Positions 22,858-33,100 of a stretch of DNA of 38,191 nucleotides are shown here, one piece after another. The position numbers and the translations under genes are program-made. Position 1 is the first letter of the stretch, and each line of letters opens with the position of its first letter. The DNA comes from Dinochytrium kinnereticum (Eukaryota; Chytridiomycota; Chytridiomycetes; Chytridiales; Chytridiaceae), in contig JADGJT010000205.1 in the NCBI GenBank assembly GCA_027604005.1, forward strand, positions 2,508 through 40,698, read 5' to 3'. The notes below the pieces were generated by a model. That model made no database searches. It had not been told where the DNA came from and saw only the letters and a list, made by a program, of their open reading frames with translations.

Positions 22858-24715
22858 TCAGTGATCGTCGGTAGCGACCACCTCCCATTCCTGATCCTCA
22901 AGAGGTGAATCCCAAACCATGAGCCGTCCCATATCCTCCACAGCATGCCAGTTTCCTCGGTCACTGACCATGTTCCCATCTGGCATCACCTTCCATGCCC
23001 CGACACCCACAGTGGAAGCCGTAGTCGACGCTCTTCCAGGCATAGGCAGCCTAACCCCGCCCACAGGAACATTGACGGGGGCCCCACCAGCCGTGGCACC
23101 GCCACCACGACGCGTCAGTAAGATGCCTCCGCCACACTTTGCTTCCTTCAGCCGAAGCTCAAGCGGCACGGGCTCGCTGCCAGGCTCCCCAACAATGACC
23201 GGTGAAACAATTCCAGATTCGGCATCACAAGAGAAAGTCAGGACCACCATTGAACCAGAAGAGGAGCTGATCTCTCCTGGAGCCAAAACGGTAATGGGGA
23301 CGCCTAGGGAAGTCTCCCCGCCGCTACCCAGGAGGGATTTGAGGGATTTGGCATCTGCACCAAATAAGTTACCATTGTACTTGGAGCGGATCTGATGGAG
23401 GACTTGCGATGGCTCTTTTGATATCGTGGAGGTTGGACGGGGCTTTGGTACTAAGGGGGGAGGGCGAGTAGGAGGCCCGATAGAGGCTTGAGATGTGGTT
23501 AGAGAGTTCCGCTGGGAGGAGGACGGTCCACTTGAGGATATCGGTACAGGAGATATGTGTGGAGGGGGCCCTTGGGGTGCAGTATGGTTTGGCCTTTAAA
23601 TGATGTTTTGAGAGTAATGATGTTACAAGAATAAGGAGTCCGGTTAAGATATGGAAATAGGGAATAAATTCAAAAATAGAATGAAGTATAATGTGGTCAT
23701 AAACGAAAAAGCCAAGAGCCTGAAACTGACTTTATCTCCGTAAACTTCTTAGGGAAAATCCCGATTTTTCCCTTTAATGACCCGCTAAGCCAGTTCTCAT
23801 CAACTAAACGATACGAATGAAAGTCGATTAGACTTCAAATCGCCAAGGAAAAATGCGTGGATCGTGAGGCTAGCAAGACAAAAAAAAGGCCAGCCTGTCC
23901 GAAATTCAGAAAACCAACCTTCCCCAAGAATCTCAATAACATCTCCAGTAACAAACTGAAGGTCTCCATCTTCCTTAGATGAATAATCCTTCACCGCAAT
24001 CCGATAAGTAGAGGTCCCCACAGACTTTCGAGCAGCGGGGCTTGGTGGAATGGGTGGTGGACCCCCAGCTGCCGCTGTTGGCACATGCCCTGCAGAAGAC
24101 ACAGATGATGTCGAAACGCTTGATGAAAGCCTTGAAGGATCTGAGGCTTGCGATGGAGGGGTCGGATTATGATAATCTGTTTTGTAGGTTTGCGTTAGAT
24201 TGAAGAGATTGATGCGTAATGGGTGGCTCTTTCATTAGATTTTAGGTTAAGAGAAACTAAGTATCATCAGTACCTTGTCCATGTGAGTTTGATTGAGACG
24301 CCAAAGAATAACGCTTCGGTACGGTTGGTGGGGCACGCTGCGGCTGCGGCGGTAGTTGCGGTTGCTGGGTGGGGGGTTGCTTCTCTTGCTTCTCCTGTGG
24401 CGACCTCGTGACGGACGGAAGTAACTTAAGTATCGTATCATGACCAGCCTGGTCAATCCATCCGTGCTTTAACAGAGCTGCAATGATAAACCAAATTAGC
24501 TATCTGCCCGCCAGAAGCTCATGGCAGATAATGGGGTCTCCAAGCCTATGCATGCTGGACAACGCGTGCCCAAGATGCAGCGGACGGTACATAGAAGAGC
24601 TAATGACTCCTCGCCAAGGGGTTTTAACATCCAGACCAACTCACTCACCGGCGGCATGCAGGGCGATTGAGTCGACGAGGTGGTCTCGGAACGCAACCTC
24701 TTTGTTGAGCGACAT
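22858..24715 (-). CDS. SH3-domain adaptor, Lsb1/Pin3-like layout
   Basis: Five exons: 24715-24649, 24477-24274, 24176-23919, 23803-23731, 23593-22858, giving 445 residues, all phases consistent. The ATG at 24715 opens a short helical N-terminus (MSLNKEVAFRDHLVD, then LLKHGWIDQAGHDTILKLLPS) that recalls the start of yeast Lsb1/Pin3 actin-patch proteins; this likeness is by eye. A Gln/Pro-rich linker follows. The SH3 domain spans about 147-201: VKDYSS, DLQFVTGDVIEIL, the ligand-groove Trp W181 and IGIFPKKF with P194. SH3 domains bind Pro-rich peptides, and such adaptors work in actin assembly and endocytosis. The region after the SH3 holds Pro-rich motifs (PPTRPPPLVPKPRP) that could be ligands in cis or trans. 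The C-terminal 180 residues look folded (LTFSCDAESG, LELRLKEAKCGGGILL) but match nothing I know. Confidence 0.8.
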
Positions 24716-26623
24716 GCTTAATATTTTGAGTTTGAAAATCCTTCTGTGCTCTTGCATCTGAAAGCAGCAACGACAGCGAACTGAGGAGACTTGGACGCAC
24801 TTCTTACCGATCGGCCAGATTAAGCTCAGGGATATTCAAGGGCTGGAATCAGTAAAGCACAGCCATCACTTAGCGGCCGCTTGAGTGGACGAGGAGCCTT
24901 GGGATGGATATCTCATGGAGAAGCTTCCACGTCCAGTCTGCCGGATCTGTGTCGTAGATATAACCAGGCATTCTGAATGTTCATATGGCCGTGGACGTTA
25001 AGATTTTGATAATGTGATGGTGTCTCGGTCTTTAAGGTAAAGGCATGCATCAGCTGCCAGAATAAGTTGCCAAAAGCTCCTTTCGCGTGTTGATGCTGGA
25101 TGATGCTGACCTTGAAAGGTCTTGGGCAGCTTGACACAACCAAGGAATTTCTGGAGCAGGCCAAAGTTTACTATACAAGACTTTGCCAGACGATTCAAGC
25201 TTACATGTGGTGCTTTATCCAACGGATACCAAAGGATTTGAAGTTGTTCTTTTTGAGCATTTCTTTTGTCGTGGAGCTCATGGCAACCATTAGGAAAGTA
25301 TCAGAGTAGATGGAAGTGTTAGTAAAGTTGCTGCTACTTCATCTATGTCCCCCTTTGATTCTTTTATCTCGTCAATAAAGCACATTTTGACGTCTTTCTT
25401 TGAACTTTATCATAGCATGTTTATATCTACAGATCAACAAACACCACGGTGCTTGTCAACTGGGCGGACATGGATTGATCTATCCAAGCATCTGGCTATC
25501 ACTAACTCCTCATACTACAAGCTCCCTGTGGTGTTCAACTGACCAACGTTCTTTAGTATTTGGGTTGCTTATGACGGCATTGGCTGGCAATGGGAAATGG
25601 AGTGGAGTGCTAAACATAAGTGAGTTTCATTTTTTTTGCTCATTGATCATCAAATCCTGACCGTCCGGTGCGTCTTGCCCTTTTAAAAATCACAGCTGGA
25701 TTAGTTTGCAGCTTGTGGACCGAGCAAGAAGCTACCGTTCCTGCGGCCCCTCCATCAGCGGTTGCGAATTTGCCTAGTCGGTATAAAAGACCAAATTATT
25801 AATTCCATGGACAGAAAAATGGGGCATAACTATAGTGAAGGTAGAGGGTGATGCACACGACGCTACGTGGCCTTTGTCGCTTCCTTATCTGTCCCGGCCT
25901 CTTTCCTTCTTGCTGTGCTCCACGGTCTGGTCTCGCTTTGGGTGTACAGTATCCCGCCGAAGGCGCTTTGTAAAAAAAAAGGCGCGGTCGAGCTTGGATG
26001 CAGGTTCGGCTGCTGAGGTACTGGATGAGAGGTAGGGTCTTCTGGGAGATTTGGGTAATGCTTGAGGGTCTGAGTACTCCCTTTGATGCGGGCTCTCGCC
26101 ACGCGATTTTACAACTGTTTTTCGTCTAGTTGTGTAGGTCAAATCCTATCATCTCAATAATAATCTTTTTAATTGGTCTCGCTCACTCAATATTCAATAT
26201 GTGATACTTTTTTTCCTTCTTTCGACACACATACGCTACGGTGTCTTCTTCCTTTACAGCCTTCCTCAGCAACTTTAAATAGCACAGGAAAAAATGGGTG
26301 ATGATGATAAGCTGTGGGCGCCAAAAAACTTGCCCACAATTGCAACAGCATGGCACATCATTCAAGGTAAAAAAGACATCGAGGCTGGCAGTCGCAGTGG
26401 TATTCAACGTCAGACAACAATGGCTTTCGCTTGTAACAGCAGTTGTGGTTAAGGGGCCTCTCACTGCCTGATTGGCCAGTCTCTGCCCCATCAGGAATTT
26501 CAGCTGAAAACTCGGTCACGCATGTTCTGAAACGCCTGGGCGCGTTAGGCCGTGCGGACTTCTCTTATAAAGATGCGTGGTACCCTCAACCAACACCAGC
26601 ACAGGTACAGGTAATCCATTGCA
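24716..26623. other. 1.9 kb divergent intergenic region
   Basis: This gap separates the SH3 gene (minus) from the GH26-like gene (plus). It must hold both promoters. A TATA box lies near the right end. ORFs of 60-145 residues occur on both strands, but none shows a domain, a signal peptide or a consistent splice partner, and composition is mixed. No RNA gene or repeat was recognised. Confidence 0.5.
26566..26571 (+). promoter_or_regulatory. TATA box of the GH26-like gene
   Basis: TATAAA, in the context CTTATAAAGA, lies 53 bp before the ATG at 26624. That spacing leaves room for a short leader starting some 30 bp downstream of the box. Confidence 0.55.
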
Positions 26624-28201
26624 ATGCAGCTGCTCTGGAGCATCGCTTCCGTCGTCGCCGGCCTCGCCGTTGTTGTTGGTGGTCAGGCGCAGGCATCTTT
26701 GTCGCGTCTCGAGCCGCCTAATGGGAGGTTGCTGTTTGGTGCATGGATTGACACATCGCCTCAAGGAGCCGACAGTCCTGCTCGATTCAATGAGAGGATT
26801 GGTCGTCAGGCTTCTCTCTTCCAGTTTGCTCAGACCATTCCCTTGGAGCGGAACGATGATGGCATCTTGAAGAGCTTCAATTACACACAGATTGATGAGG
26901 GGTCTGATGCCATGATTCTTTTGACCGTCTGTGAGTGCTTGTTGTTTTGTTCTCAAGCGTTTGGTTAAGTGTGCGCCATTTGTTAGATCCTTATGAGGGC
27001 TTTGCGAATGTCACTCAGTCTGAGATCGACAGGCTTTCGGATGAGATTGCTGAAATCCGGGCCAGAACTGGGAGGTCTGTCCTTGTTCGATATGCCCCTG
27101 AGATGAACTTTGAGTGGATGCCATATGGTCAGCAGCCTGCTGAGTTCATTGCCTCGTTCAGGCAGCTCGCCACAACTCTCCATGAGAGGAATCCCAATGC
27201 TGCCACTCTCTGGTCACCCAACTTTGATGCTCGTGATGGAAGCACATATGAACGCTACTATCCTGGTATGTTGAGTTGCTTTACAGATGATTCAGTATCT
27301 CACAGCTATGTCAGGTGATGAGTACGTTGATTGGGTTGGCCTGTCTGTTTACTTTAAGGGAGTCAGGGCTGACTGGCCGTGGATAACCAATACCAACCCA
27401 CCCGAAAACTACTTTGACCAGCTCGTGAACGCTGGTGGACCAGAGGGTGGCCCAGTTCCTTTCTACGACATCTATGCCGCTGGAAAGGGGAAGCCATTTG
27501 CGGTGAGTCTGGCCTTTTTTTTTAGGATATGTGTGCTCATGCCTTCTCATTGTTTTCACAGGTTTCGGAAGGCGCCTCTACTTTCCATGTTAACTACTCG
27601 ACCAATGCTGCACTTGGGCCATTCACGGCTGACCCCTCTGCTCCGGGAGTCACTCAGACAAGTGTCCAAATGGTATGCTTTTCTGCCCCCTCTCATTCCT
27701 GATGTCTCAAAAAACGCACTGGCAACTTTTATGAATTCTTTTTCTAACCTCCTCATTCCCATCAAGGCATTTTGGAATTCCTTCCTCTTCTCTCCATCCT
27801 ACCTTGATTCCCACCCTCTCCTAAAACTGGTCTGCCTGTTTGAGTATGCGAAGCCTGAGAACGAGTCGACCTACCTCGTTAACCGTGATTTCCGTTCCAC
27901 CTGGGACCCGACAACCCTTTCGACCTTTAGGTCCTCTCTGGATTCAATCTCTTCTCGCATCATCTGGGCGAACGCTTCCACCATCTCTGTTACAACCACT
28001 TCAACTACCGCAGCATCAACGTCCGCGAGTATCATTCCCACATCTACTTCTGTTGTTTCCAGTACCGTTTTGGCATCTACGGCCACGACTACCCCCTCTT
28101 CGGCTGGGGAGTTGGGATTCAGTGGGTGGAGGATGATTATATCGTTTGCAGCAACCGCTGCTACCCTTATTGTATGCCTTAGTATTGGTTTCATTGGTTG
28201 A
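26624..28201 (+). CDS. GH26-like glycoside hydrolase with signal peptide and probable GPI anchor
   Basis: Five exons: 26624-26930, 26987-27265, 27315-27502, 27562-27672, 27767-28201; 439 residues, phases consistent. A signal peptide is clear (residues 1 to about 24, ending GQAQA). The body has family features: FGAWIDTSPQG near the start, then SVLVRYAPEMNFEWMPYG, where E141 matches the acid/base Glu of GH26 beta-mannanases (motif HEMN-like, here with Pro for His). VSEG with E261 fits the nucleophile position on a late beta-strand. WSPNFD and YVDWVGLSVY fit barrel strands. A Ser/Thr-rich stalk (about 360-415) and a hydrophobic C-terminus without basic residues after it suggest GPI attachment. 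N-glycosylation sequons are frequent. GH26 enzymes cut mannans and some beta-1,3/1,4-glucans or xylans; the substrate here is unknown. The replaced His and the exact family need a profile search. Confidence 0.75.
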
Positions 28202-28878
28202 GAATCATATTTTAGCTGATAACCCCCATCATGTCATTTGGCGAAACTTCCTGTCGCCTCCGGCATACTCTGAGTCAAAACCATCCTCCTTCCCTAATAA
28301 TGCACTTCCTAAAGTTTTGGACTGAGCCACAGATAATTCAACACAGAATCCCTTTTCAGCTGCTTCTCTTTATCATTATTCCCACTTTATGAGACTACTT
28401 GCGATTAGCCCCTTCGTATTGACGCTTTTGATAAAGATTAATGGAAAACAGCGAATCTCAAAACAAAAATAATAATAAACCTATTTCTTTTCATAACATC
28501 TTTTGACGTCAAAATTGCCCTTTTCCTTTCACAGTCGTCTTTTTTTCAGCGTCTTTCGACGATGATTTCATTTCATTTCAGCACGCGCGCCTGTGATGCT
28601 CATATGCAACCCCATTCGCCATGAAGCTGGTCCCTTCCTTCATTTCCGCCGGGTCGGGCGCTTGAGGAGCGAATGGAATCAAAGGCTACTGACGAATGTC
28701 TGTCTTTTACCTCCCGAAGATGTTTTGGATCCTATGGAAAACAGACAAATTTGGTGTTTGAGTTTGTGAGAATCCGCTGGGTCCGCATGTCTTTCCGGAC
28801 CCTTTTTCTCCTTTTTCCTTTCGCGGGTTGAGGTTAAAAAAGGCGCCTGTCAGTAACCATCCTCACCATCACCTCCAA
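28202..28878. other. Intergenic region upstream of the NuiA-like gene
   Basis: A 0.68 kb gap holding the 3' flank of the GH26-like gene and the promoter of the next plus-strand gene. The last 100 bases are pyrimidine-rich with runs of CTTTTTC, as in many fungal leaders. No gene was recognised. Confidence 0.5.
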
Positions 28879-29379
28879 ATGAAGGCCTTCTCCCTCATCC
28901 TGACCGTCTGCGTCGGCCTCCTGGCCCCCCTCATCGAGTCCCAGCCCACCTCTTCCCCTGACTGCCCCAGCCTGGTCGGCAGGCTCCAAACCGCCGCAGA
29001 GGGCTCAAACTTCATCAGCGAGACCGACGCTCCTTGGATCCCCTTCCTCTACCAAGTTGGCATCCCTCCTGTTGGCTTCCCCGTCGTCAGAAACTTTGCC
29101 CGCATCTCAGGCATGATACTCGTCAGTGACCCCACGTCAAGCAGATCTGGGGCGGTCGCCACCACCGAGTTTATCGACAAGCGCATCAGGCCTTACCCTG
29201 AGAACGAACCCTTGTTGAAGGAGATGGCGGATATCTTTGGCAACTTTACGGCATTTGGGTTGGAAGATTTTAGGCTTTACAGGCTCTACGGCAGCCCTGT
29301 TCAAGCTGATATCTTTATTGTTGGAAAGATCAGAGAGTGCGGACTTCTTGGAATCCGTACAGTCTCCATTGAGACTTGA
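28879..29379 (+). CDS. Secreted nuclease A inhibitor-like (NuiA-type) protein
   Basis: A single intronless frame of 166 residues. I chose the ATG at 28879 because it begins a clean signal peptide (MKAFSLILTVCVGLLAPLIES); the frame can be read 17 codons further up but without an ATG. The mature part follows the pattern of the small cyanobacterial nuclease inhibitor NuiA: an N-terminal helix with LQTAAEGSNFISE, P and FL spacing, then a C-terminal strand pair with RLYGSPVQADIFIVGK and GLLGIRTVSIET. NuiA binds and blocks the DNA/RNA nuclease NucA. Here the signal peptide implies action outside the cell or in the secretory pathway, on unknown nucleases. Three Cys are present in the mature or near-mature chain. 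Lack of introns beside intron-rich neighbours is in line with, but does not prove, acquisition from bacteria. The call rests on pattern recognition by eye. Confidence 0.75.
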   Translation: MKAFSLILTVCVGLLAPLIESQPTSSPDCPSLVGRLQTAAEGSNFISETDAPWIPFLYQVGIPPVGFPVVRNFARISGMILVSDPTSSRSGAVATTEFIDKRIRPYPENEPLLKEMADIFGNFTAFGLEDFRLYRLYGSPVQADIFIVGKIRECGLLGIRTVSIET

Positions 29380-30178
29380 ATACCTCATGCTTTTATATGC
29401 TGCTGGCCTGCTATCGCATGTGCGGCCATTTGATGTTTGATGGTTTATGAAATAGATATTTCTACTACTGCAATAGATGATTGATCAGCGCAGATGGATA
29501 ATCTTATTCCATACCAGCCACTGTTCCAAGTATACTCCTGAAAACCGGTTAGTTTTTAAAGAAGCGTCAGCAATATTGGAAAGCCCCAGCACCTCCTTGC
29601 AGCAAGAAAGTCGTTGTTTTAACACCAACGAGAGCCCTCATCATTGACATGAATATTGGCCAGGGTGAAAGAGGCAAACGATCCAACTTACATAAATCGG
29701 CAGATGCAGATAACGCATTTATCTGCGGCTTCCATGGGCTCAAGCATAAAGAAGCGGGGAAAATACCTCAGACAATATTTGAGAAGGCAGATTTGCAAAA
29801 CAAAAAGAGCCATGTGGTGTTCGTTCGACGACGAGAAACTACCGCAGCTCCATTCAATACCGACTGGAGAATTTCAACATCGGCAGGCAGCCTCGTCAAC
29901 ATACATTTTCACGATTCCAAATCACCATAACATCAACAACTATTGAACACCCTAGCGGTTGAAGGAAATGCTAATTTCAACTGGTTGCGGATTGACAAGG
30001 TAGGCCGTTTGGAAGTTGATTCGATCTCTAGTCCAATTTGCGGTCTCTTCGGAGATCTCCATAAGATTCTGCATGTGATTTCCACTCTCTCCGTTATTAT
30101 TGTGGTTGGTTGGAAGGTTATTCATTGCAATGAGCCACTGGCATCGTTTAACTTTGCTGCCCAGTGATTCATAGCGGA
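29380..30178. other. Intergenic region before the cyclase gene
   Basis: A 0.8 kb gap between two plus-strand genes. Two overlapping ORFs near 29649-29946 start with ATG or near it but lack domain-like composition and a convincing context. No TATA box, RNA gene or repeat was recognised. Confidence 0.5.
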
Positions 30179-33100
30179 ATGTGGGATCAGCCATCGAGCT
30201 CATCTTCGGAAGGGCAAGCGCAGTTAAGTAAACCTACCATGGACGAGGAAGATGGTGAGACGGCAACCGCCATAGCTGGATATGTCTGCGGATACGTGAG
30301 AGGCGTACTGTCGGAAGAAGCAAAAAGGAAGCAGATGCTTCAAGATCTGTCACGGGATCGGCCTTTTGTTGAGGATGAGGATATGGCCGTGGTGGGTAAA
30401 GAATCCTTGATGCCGCCAGTTAACGTAGTTCCAGGTCATGATTGATATTTCTGGATATTCCACACTCACGACAAACCTGGTACAATCGCTGCTATTACTC
30501 TATGCTTTCCCTTTTTTTCTTATCCGTCTGTCTGACAGGCGTCATTTGGAAAAATATCTTCGGAGGTCATCACAAAGCACATTGGCGGGTACTTGAAGAA
30601 GATACTGGAAGTAATATGCCTTTATGGAGGTGAAGTCGTCAAGTTTCTTGGAGATGCAGTCCTCGTCACGTTTGGAAACATCAACACTCTCGTCACGGCC
30701 ATCAAGCGTGCCACGCTTTGCTGTCTGCATATTATGATTAGGTACCCGATATGTGAGATTGAACGGCCGACCACTGTAATGACAGAGACTTGGGGAAGCA
30801 TGCAGGAATCCGCTGGTATGATGGCGGGAGATTGTGCTGTAAGGAGTCTCCTCCAGTTCAATCAAAAGCTATCCTCGAGAATCTCGGAGTTTACTCACTT
30901 TAGAAGATGTTTACTCATGTTGACCCTTTTTTCGAAATTGTAGCAGAAATCATTCAAGTTGACTTTGCATGTCGCTCTAACGGCAGGGCCGATGAATCAT
31001 GTTATCATTGGGATTCCCAAAGAGCGTTTGGACTATGTTGTGGATGGTGTTTGCTTGCATGATCTTGGCGATATCATTGACGATGCAAAGTCCGGTGTGA
31101 AGAATTGTTATCTCGTTTTTCACTAACCTAATCTTGTGAATAAGGTGAGCTTGGAATATCTCGTATGGTTTGGAACTTGATATTACGGGAATATGAAGGC
31201 GTATCAGCTATTTATCAAATCAAAGACCTTCCGTCCGCCATTATCATCAAAAAAACGGGTCTATTGGACATGCTTGAATACGTATCTGGTGTATCTCGTG
31301 ATTATCTCTTAACAGGTGTCTCTGAAGACCACGGGCCCACGTCAATCGCTCAATACAAGGAATCCGATGATTCTTTTGCAGCAAAAGTATATCCTGTGGC
31401 TATCAAAGGTTACAGGAGTTTACCAGAGGTGCATAGTATGGAGACGGTGCAGATAATGGAAAAGTTTGTGAACAAATCGATTGTGCATAAATTGAAGACC
31501 AAGAGTACTATAGAGAAGGAAATTCTCGATCGAAATAACACTCAGAAAGTCGGATCCGCAGTAAAGACTACAAAAGGTATTATTTTGTTACCTTCATTTT
31601 TATCTTATGTGTCTTTTTAGTCATCAGCAGCGAGTTTCGGCAACTAAACATTGTTTTCGTCAAGATGAAAAATAAATTTCAGCCTGATAAAGCTCAGAGA
31701 ACATTATCGCTCTTTCTTAAATCCCTTGCGAAATATGGAGGGGTGTTCCAACAATACTCAGGTAGATAATTATTGCTTCTCAAGTATCCTTTACTCAGGC
31801 TACAATTTTAATGTCCTCTAGTCGACGATAAGGGCCAAACAATGCTAGCTTGTTTTGGGTTACCGCCATACACACATGAAAATGACGCAAGACGAGCTTT
31901 AAGGGCCAGTGCAGAGTTCTGCTCAAATGCGAATAAGGAGGATCTTGGAGATATTTACACATCGGTTTCGACCGGAGAGCTCTTGTTTGCTTCAATTGGA
32001 TCTGAATATAGGTGCGAAGCGAGTTTCTTGGGTCAGTACCATTCTTTAGAAATAAATTTATGTTGGTTATCGAATCAGCCTTGCCGGCTATCCGAACTGA
32101 ATCGCTTGTAATATTTAATACTAGGTGACGCCGTAAATGTTGCCGCTCGCATAATAGGCCTTAGTATGAGCAAATCTTACGTAATTTGCGATGAAAAGAC
32201 CTCTCAAACTGCAGAGGGTCTGAGCGCCAAATTTCTAGGCGAGTTTACGGTTAAGGGCAAAACTCTACCCTTGGCCTTGTTTGGAGTCAACCTCGATTCC
32301 TTTCCCGGCAATACGGAAGACGCGTCGGATTTTTCCAGATTTGTCGGATATACAGAGGAACGGGAGTGTTTATCTGAAAGTTTTGGCCAGTGGCAGGAAA
32401 AGGGGAAGCAAGTTTTGATTATGGTTGAGGGTGCGAGTGGGATGGGGAAGTCGAAGCTTTTGGAAAACTTTTCGAAAGTTGTTGAAGAACGTGGTGGGGT
32501 TACTTGGTAAGCTGACGATTTTTTTTTTTCTTTTTTCCATTTCTTTTTCATCTTTCTCAGAAACTATCTGTAGTGATTTTTCTGACTGAAGCCATTAGTT
32601 TGACTCAGGGATCGGAGGTTGATCTTTGGACTCCCTATTACGGTCTTCGAAGCCTCATGTCCCATATCTTCAGATTCAAAATGCTAAACTCTGAATTTCG
32701 GTTTCTTGCAAACGATAAAATGCGAATACAAGGCTCAATATCTATTCGTAGCATTTCCACCTCGAACTCCCGAGCTCAAAGCTTAGCGTCGGAAATTCAA
32801 GGAGGTCGTCTACCTCATGTATCTTATATTAGAAGGCCGTCAAGATTAAAAAAACCCATTACTGAGGATCTTTATAAGTATGGTGGGGTGGAATTTTTGA
32901 GCATGTTCGGGGAAGATCCTAGATTGGCACCGCTTTTGAACGGAGTTGTTCCTGGAATAAGGATAAAAGACACCGATGAAACTAAGTACTTGGATGGAAA
33001 GGCTAGGAAGGCTTTGTTGACTGGAATGATCGTTAGAATTGTGCAGGCTTTTACTGCAGATTGTAAGACAGTGTTTGTGTTTGATGATGCTCAGGTTCGT

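Noticed and set aside
25835..26142. Short ORFs on both strands in the 1.9 kb divergent gap
   Set aside because: They overlap each other, have no domains, and a poly-A tract splits the region.
29649..29946. Two overlapping plus-strand ORFs of 93-96 codons
   Set aside because: No family likeness, no signal peptide, mixed composition; probably chance ORFs in the gap before the cyclase gene.
32573..32598. Reading the cyclase exon as starting with IFLTEAIS from 32573
   Set aside because: The strong GTAAGC donor at 32507 is phase 2 and joins in frame only to the ATTAG acceptor at 32598, giving GGVTCLTQGSEVDLW, which fits the family better. The GTGGGG donor alternative is weaker.
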